Positions 33,750 to 40,135 of a DNA stretch of 40,135 nucleotides are shown in pieces. Source of the stretch: Hallella bergensis DSM 17361 (GTDB lineage Bacteria > Bacteroidota > Bacteroidia > Bacteroidales > Bacteroidaceae). Position numbers and translations under genes: made by a program. The notes beneath the pieces were generated by a model. That model did no database searches and was not told the DNA's origin. It saw only the letters and a list, made by a program, of their open reading frames with translations. Numbering within the stretch: the stretch's first letter is position 1; each line of letters begins with the position of its first letter. The stretch is from contig NZ_GG704781.1 of NCBI RefSeq assembly GCF_000160535.1, positions 698,732 to 738,866 on the forward strand, in the 5' to 3' direction.

Positions 33750-34397
33750 TTGAAACCTCCACATTATATAATAGGGATGCTCTCTGCCATCCTCCTATTG
33801 TCTTGCGAGGAACAGGTGGAGCACACTGCCGGGGCAATTCGGGAGCAAGACTCTGTGGCCATCATGACCACCTGGGGTGTCAATACGCTGATTTCTGACT
33901 CCGGCATCATCAAATACCGTATCGTAACCGAACGCTGGGAAGTTAACCAAGCAAGGAATCCCTCGCGATGGATATTTGACAAAGGACTCTTTCTGACTCA
34001 ATTTGATGAAAAGTTCCATGTGCATGCCTATATCCAATGCGACACCGCCTACTATTTCGACCAGCTCCGCTTGTGGGAATTGCGTTCGCGAGTGCGCATC
34101 CTCACCAAGGACGGGCTCAAGTTCAGAAGCCAACAGCTGTTCTGGGATGAGGTGAAACATGAGCTCTACTCCAACGTTTTCTCATCGCTGATCACGCCAG
34201 ATCGCACTTTGCAAGGCACCTACTTCCGTTCCGACGAGAAGATGACCCACTATTATGTGTCCAATTCTAAAGGATCTTTCGAACGAGCAGACATGGACGG
34301 ACAGAGTAGCCTGACGGACTCTGCACGCATCGCCCAAGACAGTATACAAAAGCAACAACGACAACAGGCCACTCCTGTTCGCAGTTCAAGCCATTAA
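33750..34397 (+). CDS. lptC: LPS export ABC transporter periplasmic protein LptC
   Basis: The LptC fold is seen in the central WGVNTLISDSGIIKYRIVTE, SRWIFDKGLFLTQFDE, and LRSRVRILTKDGLKFRSQQL FWDE stretches, with the later SNVFSSLITPDRTLQGTYFR and SDEKMTHYYVSNSKGSFE. LptC hands lipopolysaccharide from LptBFG to the periplasmic bridge. I take the TTG at 33750, which gives a signal peptide MKPPHYIIGMLSAILLLSC with a lipobox and lies just after the barrel gene stop. The first possible start at 33702 would overlap that gene by 35 bases, and the ATG at 33777 would leave a signal of only nine residues before the Cys. A lipoprotein signal is normal for Bacteroidetes LptC. Confidence 0.8.
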   Translation: MKPPHYIIGMLSAILLLSCEEQVEHTAGAIREQDSVAIMTTWGVNTLISDSGIIKYRIVTERWEVNQARNPSRWIFDKGLFLTQFDEKFHVHAYIQCDTAYYFDQLRLWELRSRVRILTKDGLKFRSQQLFWDEVKHELYSNVFSSLITPDRTLQGTYFRSDEKMTHYYVSNSKGSFERADMDGQSSLTDSARIAQDSIQKQQRQQATPVRSSSH

Positions 34398-34408
34398 AAG
34401 TATTCATC

Positions 34409-35680
34409 GTGGAACAGATTTCACCATCACTTATCATCGGAATACTCATCACCATGATTTTCAGTGCCTTTTTCTCAGGCATGGAAATCGCTTTCATCTC
34501 GAGTAACAGGATGCTTGTTGAGATGGGAAAAGACAAGAACAACACTTCCCAAAAGCTCATCTCATTCTTTTACAAGCATGCCAACGGTTTTGTGTCCACC
34601 ATGCTTGTGGGCAACAACATTGTGCTTGTGCTGTACGGTATTCTTTTTGCTCGCCTTTTTAACAACACCCTGTTCTCCGAATTCGACCCGGGCGTTCAGG
34701 TTACCCTCAACACCATTCTATCAACCCTTGTCGTGCTGTTCACGGGTGAGTTTCTGCCCAAAACACTCTTCAAGAGCAACCCAAATGTTCTGTTATCCTT
34801 CTTTGCCCCATTGGCCTACATGTTTTACATCATACTCTGGCCAATCAGCAAATTCGCTACATTCCTGTCCAAGATTCTCCTCCGAATCGTCGGTATACAT
34901 CTATCTCAGGATGCTGATGGGGAAGGATTTACCAAAGTAGACCTCGACTATCTGGTACAATCATCCTTGGATAACAGTTCCGATGAGAAATCCATTGAAG
35001 ACGAGGTTAAAATTTTCCAAAACGCATTGGAATTTCCCGATATCAGAGTGCGTGACTGCATGATTCCGCGTACGGAAATACAAGCGGTCGACATGGAGGA
35101 CTGCACTTCCGAAGAACTGCTCCAAAAATTTGTAGAAAGCGGAAAATCCAAGATTATTGTCTACAAGGAAGACATAGACCATATCGTGGGTTATATTCAC
35201 ACACAAGAAATGTTCCACAAACCCACACATTGGCAAAATCATGTCCGCACACTCCCCTTTGCGCCCGAAACCATGGCAGCCCAAAAACTCATGAGGATAT
35301 TTCTGCAACAAAAAAAGAGTATTGGCATCGTGGTAGACGAGTTTGGTGGAACCAGTGGCCTGATCTCTCTTGAAGATATTGTCGAAGAGATATTTGGTGA
35401 TATAGAAGACGAGCACGACATTGACAACTATGTTGCAAAAAAAACCGATGACGGCAACTATATCCTTTCAGCCCGATTGGAGATTGACAAAATCAACGAA
35501 ATGTTTGACCTCGACTTGCCAAAAAGCGATGACTACATGACCTTGGGAGGACTCATTTTGCACCACTATCAGAGTTTTCCCAAACTTAATGAAGTAATTA
35601 CCATTGGCAAATATCATTTCAAGGTTATCAAGAACACCATGACCAAGATAGAGCTCGTAAAACTACATATTATCCCATAA
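34409..35680 (+). CDS. CNNM/CorC-type membrane protein with CBS pair (GldE-like)
   Basis: A 423-residue protein starting at GTG 34409, 11 bases after the lptC stop. The N-terminal half is the DUF21/CNNM membrane domain (ILITMIFSAFFSGMEIAFIS; NKMLVEMG-like basic loop; GNNIVLVLYGILFARLFN; VVLFTGEFLPKTLFK). Two CBS domains follow from about residue 218 (MIPRTEIQAVDMEDCTSEEL...) and around 283-340, with FGGTSGLISLEDIVEEIFGD, and a CorC_HlyC domain ends the protein. Such proteins transport or sense divalent cations, and in gliding Bacteroidetes GldE belongs to this family. No gliding genes are near, so a magnesium-related role is equally possible. Confidence 0.88.
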   Translation: MEQISPSLIIGILITMIFSAFFSGMEIAFISSNRMLVEMGKDKNNTSQKLISFFYKHANGFVSTMLVGNNIVLVLYGILFARLFNNTLFSEFDPGVQVTLNTILSTLVVLFTGEFLPKTLFKSNPNVLLSFFAPLAYMFYIILWPISKFATFLSKILLRIVGIHLSQDADGEGFTKVDLDYLVQSSLDNSSDEKSIEDEVKIFQNALEFPDIRVRDCMIPRTEIQAVDMEDCTSEELLQKFVESGKSKIIVYKEDIDHIVGYIHTQEMFHKPTHWQNHVRTLPFAPETMAAQKLMRIFLQQKKSIGIVVDEFGGTSGLISLEDIVEEIFGDIEDEHDIDNYVAKKTDDGNYILSARLEIDKINEMFDLDLPKSDDYMTLGGLILHHYQSFPKLNEVITIGKYHFKVIKNTMTKIELVKLHIIP

Positions 35681-35736
35681 CGTCGACATTGTTGCAATTT
35701 CTTTACGAATTGTGCCTATGTTTGCTAATAAATTCG

Positions 35737-35744
35737 TAAATTTG
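35737..35744 (+). promoter_or_regulatory. Bacteroidetes -7 box for the PpiD/SurA-like gene
   Basis: TAAATTTG matches TAnnTTTG, 68 bases before the ATG at 35812. It shows that this gene can be transcribed separately from the three upstream ones. Confidence 0.5.
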
Positions 35745-35811
35745 TACGCCTTTTGTAATGTAAAAGCATCTCAAATAGAAATAATAAAAATAAAATAATC
35801 ATTTAAATCAA

Positions 35812-37953
35812 ATGGCAGCATTAGGAAAAATCAGAAGCAGAGGTATTACACTGATTGTTATTATCGGTATCGGCCTTTTTGCTTTCATTGCCGAGGAGGC
35901 CTTCCGTTCTTGTGAGTCATCTCGCAACAACCAGCGCCAACAAATCGGTGAAGTGTTAGGTGACAAAATTAGTTATGAAGAGTTTGCAAAACTTGTAGAC
36001 GAATCTCAGGAAGCCATGAAACTCATGGGGCAAGATAACCTTAACGATGCACAACTCAATCAGCTTCGTGACCAAGTATGGCAAGGCTATGTGCAATACA
36101 AGATTATCGAGAACGAATGTGACAAGTTGGGCTTGACCGTTACCGATGCGGAGATGCAAAACGTTCTTAACGAGGGCACCAACCAGATGCTTTTGTCCAC
36201 CCCGTTTGTCAATCAACAGACAGGTCGTTTCGATGCAAACCAACTCAAACAATTCTTGGCACAATACAAAGCCCAGCAAAACACCAACCCTCAGGTTGCA
36301 GAACAGATGCAGGCGATCTACAAATATTGGACGTTTATAGAGAAATCGCTCCGTCAGCAGTTGCTGATTCAGAAATACAACGGTCTGCTTGCCCACTGTT
36401 TCCTCTCTAATCCCATTGAGGCCAAGAAGAGCTTCGAGGACGAGAATCAGGAAAGCCAGATTCAATTGGCAGCATACCCCTACTCCAGCATTGAAGATTC
36501 CAAAGTTGAAATTAAAGATTCTGAACTCAAAGACAAGTACAGCGAGTTAAAGAAGCGCTTCCAGCAGTATGTTGAGAGCAGAGACATCAAGTATGTTAGT
36601 GTTCAGATCAATGCTTCTGCTGCCGACCGGGCCGCACTCCAAAAGCAGTTCGTAGGATATGCCAAAGAACTTGCTGAGGCTGCAGACCCATCGGAAGTAG
36701 TACGTAAGGCGACTTCGTCTATTCCCTACCTGGGCATTCCTGTTGGCAAAGAGGCTTTCCCCGCTGATATCGCACAGAAAATCGACTCGATGTCGGTAGG
36801 GCAAACCTCAAGTCCAGTTGAAAACAAACAGGACAACACACTCAACATTGTTAAACTCATTGCCAAGCAGCAACTCCCCGACTCTGTGAAATTCCGTGCC
36901 ATCCAAGTTGGCGGCACCACTCCCGACGAGGCTCATAAGCGTGCTGACTCCATCTACAATGCGTTGAATGCAGGTGCTGATTTCGCTGCTATTGCTAAAA
37001 AATACGGACAGGATGGTCAAGAGCAATGGATGACCACACGCCAGTATGAGTTTGCTCCCTCCATGGATAAAGATACCAAGCAGTATCTCTATGACCTCAT
37101 GACCATGGGTGTAAACCAAATGAAGAGTATTTCCCTTCCACAGGGCAATATTATTGTTCAGGTTTTAGACCGTAAGAACATGATTAATAAATATACTGCG
37201 GCTGTTATTAAGAAAACCATCGACTACTCCAAAGAGACTCGTGGTACCATTTTCAACAAGTTTAGTTCATTTGCCAGCGCCAATCAGACTCCGGAAGACA
37301 TCATAAAGAATGCTCCAAAGAATGGTTACAACGTGCAGGAGGCTAAAGACGTAACAACAGCACAACACTACTTGGCCGGTATTCGCTCCACCAGAGATGC
37401 ATTGAAATGGCTCTTCGATGCTAAAGAAGGTGAAGTTTCCCAGATGTACGAATGCGGTGATAACGGCAATAACTTGCTTATTGTAATATGCGACAAAATT
37501 CATCCTGTAGGCTATCGTGGTCTTGACGATGCACAAGTAAAAGAACTTGTTAAGCAGGAAGTTATGCGTGACAAGAAGGCCGACATGTTGATTGCAAAAG
37601 CCAAGACAGCCAACAGCATTGCTGCCGCAAAGGCCAAGGGTGCGCAAGTAACAGAGGTCAATCAAGTTACATTTGCAGCCCCTGTATTTATACAGACAAC
37701 CGGTGCCAGTGAACCTGCACTGAGTGGAGCCGTAGCCGCTACCAAGCAAGGAGCATTCAGCGCTCGTCCTGTTAAGGGACAGGCTGGTGTATACCAATTC
37801 TTAGTTATGAAGCGCACTAAAAACGCCGCTAAGTTCGATGCCAAGCAGCAAGAACAAAAACTTCGCCAGAGAGCTATGCAAAATGCAGGAAACTTCATGA
37901 ATGAGCTCTTCATTAAGGCCAAGGTTGTAGATAATCGCTACTTGTTCTTCTAA
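35812..37953 (+). CDS. PpiD/SurA-type periplasmic peptidylprolyl isomerase chaperone
   Basis: This 713-residue protein has one N-terminal membrane helix (ITLIVIIGIGLFAFIAEEAF, about 12-31) and a large periplasmic part. Residues about 40-200 form the SurA N-terminal chaperone domain (IGEVLGDKISYEEFAKLVDE; GYVQYKIIENECDKLGLTVT). A parvulin PPIase domain is seen at about 360-455 (KFRAIQVGG..., DSIYNALNAGADFAAIAKKY, IIVQVLDRKN). A helical C-terminal part follows. It assists folding of exported and outer-membrane proteins at the inner-membrane surface. The layout is that of PpiD, with a single anchor, rather than soluble SurA. It follows the CNNM gene by 131 bases and has its own promoter box. Confidence 0.88.
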   Translation: MAALGKIRSRGITLIVIIGIGLFAFIAEEAFRSCESSRNNQRQQIGEVLGDKISYEEFAKLVDESQEAMKLMGQDNLNDAQLNQLRDQVWQGYVQYKIIENECDKLGLTVTDAEMQNVLNEGTNQMLLSTPFVNQQTGRFDANQLKQFLAQYKAQQNTNPQVAEQMQAIYKYWTFIEKSLRQQLLIQKYNGLLAHCFLSNPIEAKKSFEDENQESQIQLAAYPYSSIEDSKVEIKDSELKDKYSELKKRFQQYVESRDIKYVSVQINASAADRAALQKQFVGYAKELAEAADPSEVVRKATSSIPYLGIPVGKEAFPADIAQKIDSMSVGQTSSPVENKQDNTLNIVKLIAKQQLPDSVKFRAIQVGGTTPDEAHKRADSIYNALNAGADFAAIAKKYGQDGQEQWMTTRQYEFAPSMDKDTKQYLYDLMTMGVNQMKSISLPQGNIIVQVLDRKNMINKYTAAVIKKTIDYSKETRGTIFNKFSSFASANQTPEDIIKNAPKNGYNVQEAKDVTTAQHYLAGIRSTRDALKWLFDAKEGEVSQMYECGDNGNNLLIVICDKIHPVGYRGLDDAQVKELVKQEVMRDKKADMLIAKAKTANSIAAAKAKGAQVTEVNQVTFAAPVFIQTTGASEPALSGAVAATKQGAFSARPVKGQAGVYQFLVMKRTKNAAKFDAKQQEQKLRQRAMQNAGNFMNELFIKAKVVDNRYLFF

Positions 37954-37992
37954 GAAAAGACAGTATAGCCACTGCTTCAGTGGAATAACATC

Positions 37993-38024
37993 AAGTGGAT
38001 ATATCAGCAATGACATATCCACTT
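37993..38024 (+). terminator. Intrinsic terminator after the PpiD/SurA-like gene
   Basis: AAGTGGATAT (37993-38002) pairs with ATATCCACTT (38015-38024) around a 12-base loop, followed by TTTGG. A smaller hairpin, CCACTG-CTT-CAGTGG at 37969-37983, sits just before it. They lie 15-40 bases after the stop. Confidence 0.7.
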
Positions 38025-38081
38025 TTTGGTTCATAACCATTCAGGGCTTGTCCCCCATGATGAAATAATGGAAGAGAAAAT

Positions 38082-39269
38082 ATGCAAATCAAAAATAGCA
38101 TCGATATGATGGTTAAAAAATATGGCAGACACAAACTGAGCCTGTTACTACTATTATTGCTATGGACAGGCAGCATACAGGCTCAGAAGCGAGCTGAACA
38201 CGAATACTATATGGAGATGCCAATTTATGTGGACTCTATTCAGCGGTCGCTCACTTATCCCTTAGCCTGGCGCAACTTCCCCATTCGCGACCTTAAAGCA
38301 TGGAAGCAGGCTGCACGCCGGCAAATCTGGGAAAGTATGGGACCGTTGCCACCTCGAAGTGCTGATTATGACATGCAAATTGAAGCTCGCGAGCAACGCA
38401 ATGGCTATCAGGCCATTCGGTTTTCCATACAGCTCACACAATGGTACAGAGTCAAAGGATATCTACTTGTGCCTGATGGTAAGGGCAAACATCCAGCCGT
38501 CAATTTGCTGCACGACCATGGTGCACACCTCTATATCGGCAAGGAAAAGATGATACGACCCTTTGCCACTGACACAGCTGTGATAAACGATGCTGACCGT
38601 TGGGTAAAGCAGTTGTATGGTGGACAGTATATGGGAGATTACCTGGCAAAGCATGGATATGTGGTGATGTCGACGGATGCTCCCCTGTGGGGCGACCGGG
38701 GAAGGCGTGAGGGAACAGACCGGAGTAAATACGACATCATAGCCGGTAACATGATGATGTTGGGTCGGAACCTCTGTGCCTTTATGCATCATGACGACGT
38801 GGCCGCAACGGATTTCCTGGCTACACTACCTTGTGTTGACTCTACGCGTATAGCAGCAGCAGGATGTTCAATGGGTGCCTATCGGGCGTGGATGCTGGCC
38901 GCACTGACCGATCGCATTAAGGTAACGGCATCTGTTTGCTGGATGACCACCACCGCTGCACAACTCACCACACGATACGGCCGGAAGGAGAATGGAGGGT
39001 TTGCCAATTGTATTCCGAATTTGCGAAACTATTTGGACTATCCTGATATTGCCTCAATCGCGGCACCCCGTGCCATGCTCATGATTAACGGTACAAGAGA
39101 TAAGCTATTTAAAATTCCCGGTGTAGAGGATGCTTATGGTATCATGAGCAGAATGTGGAGCGACGCTGGTGCACCGCAAAAACTCGAAACACATATCATT
39201 GACCAGACTCATGAATGCAATTTGGAAGATCAACGACTTGTCTTAAATTTCCTACAACGTCATCTGTAA
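38082..39269 (+). CDS. Secreted alpha/beta hydrolase of the dienelactone-hydrolase/acetyl-xylan-esterase type
   Basis: This 395-residue protein has a signal peptide (LSLLLLLLLWTGSIQA). Two later ATGs (38106 and 38109) would give the more usual short N-terminus, MVKKYGRHK. The hydrolase fold shows LVPDGKGKHPAVNLLHDHGA, a strand pair with YLAKHGYVVMSTDAPLWGDR, and the nucleophile elbow GCSMGAYRAWM with Ser263. Asp340 in NGTRDKLFK and His377 in DQTHECN complete a catalytic triad. Related Bacteroidetes proteins are annotated as dienelactone hydrolase family and some remove acetyl or glucuronoyl groups from plant polysaccharides. No polysaccharide-utilisation genes are near, so the substrate is unknown. 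Confidence 0.82.
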   Translation: MQIKNSIDMMVKKYGRHKLSLLLLLLLWTGSIQAQKRAEHEYYMEMPIYVDSIQRSLTYPLAWRNFPIRDLKAWKQAARRQIWESMGPLPPRSADYDMQIEAREQRNGYQAIRFSIQLTQWYRVKGYLLVPDGKGKHPAVNLLHDHGAHLYIGKEKMIRPFATDTAVINDADRWVKQLYGGQYMGDYLAKHGYVVMSTDAPLWGDRGRREGTDRSKYDIIAGNMMMLGRNLCAFMHHDDVAATDFLATLPCVDSTRIAAAGCSMGAYRAWMLAALTDRIKVTASVCWMTTTAAQLTTRYGRKENGGFANCIPNLRNYLDYPDIASIAAPRAMLMINGTRDKLFKIPGVEDAYGIMSRMWSDAGAPQKLETHIIDQTHECNLEDQRLVLNFLQRHL

Positions 39270-39310
39270 ATTTCAGAAAAGCTTCTTGGCAGTAACATCA
39301 CACCAAAATT

Positions 39311-39349
39311 CACAACACCTTGCATTTCTTGGAGATGCAAGGCGTTGTG
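39311..39349 (+). terminator. Probable terminator after the alpha/beta hydrolase gene
   Basis: CACAACACCTTGCAT (39311-39325) pairs with ATGCAAGGCGTTGTG (39335-39349) with one A-C mismatch around a 9-base loop, 41 bases after the stop. The tail is only AAAATGGTGTTT, so termination efficiency is unclear. Confidence 0.55.
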
Positions 39350-39462
39350 AAAATGGTGTTTAACTTAAACCATAAGAGCATTGTTTACCTTTTACTGTAA
39401 CGGCAAAAAGTTGGTTCATCCGACATTACGAGTAATACAACTGTCACGTAGTGCATATTCCT

Positions 39463-39507
39463 CCCTCTTCCCTCTTCCCTCTTCCCTCTTCCCCCTTCCC
39501 TCTTCCC
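39463..39507 (+). repeat. Heptanucleotide tandem repeat CCCTCTT
   Basis: Six consecutive copies of CCCTCTT, the fifth changed to CCCCCTT, followed by a partial CCC. The array is strictly homopyrimidine on this strand. Confidence 0.9.
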
Positions 39508-39560
39508 AATTAACCTTCCACCGTTTTTGTTGCATCAACTTGCTCAGCGCGCAGCCTAAT

Positions 39561-39588
39561 TGTGAATTATGAATTGTGAACTATGAAT
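39561..39588 (+). repeat. Heptanucleotide tandem repeat TRTGAAY
   Basis: Four consecutive heptamers, TGTGAAT TATGAAT TGTGAAC TATGAAT, begin 53 bases after the first array. A third, shorter series of the same kind is visible on the minus strand at 39598-39613 (AGTGAAA AGTGAAG). Confidence 0.8.
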
Positions 39589-39921
39589 TATATTACCCTC
39601 TTCACTTTTCACTTTATAAAATATTATTACCGTTTCCAGTCAATTCCTTTCGTCGCATCTGGACAGATATGCGCCATGCTTTTGCGAATAATTCCAATCC
39701 CAAAGAGTATCAAAAACACAAAACCGATGCGGTTACAGCCTTGTGGTACTGCGATTCGAGTTTATCGATTACGCGACTGCACCGTTGTCGCATCGTGATT
39801 AGAATTTAACCGCAGTGGCGTTTGACATCTAATCGTAGACGACAAAAATCGTATAGCAAAATCATATTTATTAAAATCCTGATTGTCAACCCACTACAAA
39901 TTATCTCAAATTTCTTGAATT

Positions 39922-40135
39922 TCAAACCGATGGATTCTTATTTTTGAATTCGCGAAATTTAAAGAGATGTTTGTCAGAAAAAATATCAGTATCTGTTGTC
40001 TCTGGATTCACCCTATACATCTGTTGATGAGAACAAAACTGCATGAATGAACGACGATCCATTTTAGTTGATGTAATAGGACACAGGAGGCATCCTCGTC
40101 GGGAATTATCTTGCATCTCGTGTTCAATAAGGGTT
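39922..40135 (-). CDS. C-terminal end of an unrecognised reading frame, cut by the right edge
   Basis: The minus strand is open from the right edge to a TGA at 39922-39924, about 70 codons. The peptide contains LIEHEMQDNSRRGCLLCPIT, a Cys-x-x-Cys pair, and ends FREFKNKNPSV. An ATG at 40116 exists, but the frame stays open upstream to the edge, so this may be the end of a longer gene. I do not recognise the family. Nearby repeats also leave open that it is a decayed fragment. Confidence 0.3.
   Translation of the reverse strand, partial: TLIEHEMQDNSRRGCLLCPITSTKMDRRSFMQFCSHQQMYRVNPETTDTDIFSDKHLFKFREFKNKNPSV

Larger units (their letters stand above)
39350..39921. other. Gene-free region with simple repeats after the hydrolase gene
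   Basis: No supported gene. It holds two heptanucleotide arrays (39463-39507 and 39561-39588), and at 39729-39840 a GC-richer stretch (GATGCGGTTACAGCC..., ...GTGATTAGAATTTAACCGCAG...) that shares short words with the repeat and hairpin at 6919-7003. The open frames at 39381-39809 overlap these repeats and look spurious. Confidence 0.6.

Noticed and set aside
39463..39588. Possible CRISPR array
   Set aside because: The repeat units are 7 bases long and directly adjacent, with no spacers and no cas genes.
39599..39740. A short minus-strand frame encoding a hydrophobic peptide (FVFLILFGIGIIRKS...)
   Set aside because: It has no good start codon, sits within the repeat-rich gene-free region and has no supporting neighbours or signals. 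It may be a remnant of a membrane protein gene.

Overview
The window looks like the chromosome of a Bacteroidales bacterium, most likely from the Prevotella group. The evidence is the protein families present (DUF4270, DUF5686 and DUF4105 proteins, a fimbrillin-like lipoprotein, a 1113-residue SecA, a short archaeal-type prolyl-tRNA synthetase and the NqrA-F sodium pump), the many promoter boxes of the Bacteroidetes form TAnnTTTG, and the general lack of Shine-Dalgarno sites. I see no tRNA, rRNA, CRISPR array, prophage or intact insertion sequence.

Layout. 1-696: start of a TamB-like envelope gene on the minus strand, divergent from the nqrABCDEF operon (860-6660), which closes with a perfect hairpin terminator. 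6730-7200: gene-free, holding a long hairpin and a dispersed repeat. 7251-9278: aguA-aguB, converting agmatine to putrescine. 9469-10104: a TetR-type regulator. 10268-12463: methylmalonyl-CoA decarboxylase alpha subunit, a 49-residue protein resembling the tail of the gamma subunit, and the biotin carrier. The membrane beta subunit is not here. 12662-15177: a half-length glycogen-synthase-like protein, a DUF4270 lipoprotein and a 42-residue basic protein. 15255-19344, minus strand: UvrD/PcrA helicase, MtgA transglycosylase and an OmpA-type lipoprotein, divergent from proS (19538-21019). 21269-23317: DUF5686 outer-membrane protein. 23954-25901, minus strand: a small acidic protein followed by a large fimbrillin/FISUMP-like lipoprotein. 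26186-29527, minus strand: secA. 29688-32332, minus strand: DUF4105 membrane protein coupled to an alkaline-phosphatase-fold protein that seems to have lost its catalytic residues. 32426-37953, plus strand: envelope cluster of an outer-membrane barrel, LptC, a CNNM/CBS protein and a PpiD/SurA-type chaperone. 38082-39269: secreted alpha/beta hydrolase. 39270-40135: mostly noncoding, with two heptanucleotide tandem arrays and the end of an unrecognised minus-strand reading frame.

Most of the window is core metabolism and cell-envelope biogenesis. Nqr makes a sodium gradient, and the methylmalonyl-CoA decarboxylase set belongs to propionate/succinate fermentation. TamB, OmpA-type, LptC, PpiD-like, SecA, MtgA, DUF5686 and DUF4105 proteins all serve envelope assembly. 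The less ordinary items are the free-standing gamma-tail microprotein, the inactive-looking phosphatase, the small protein in front of the fimbrillin-like lipoprotein, the half-length GT5 protein, and the repeats in the gene-free stretches. All family assignments come from reading the sequence and recalled family features; no database search was run.
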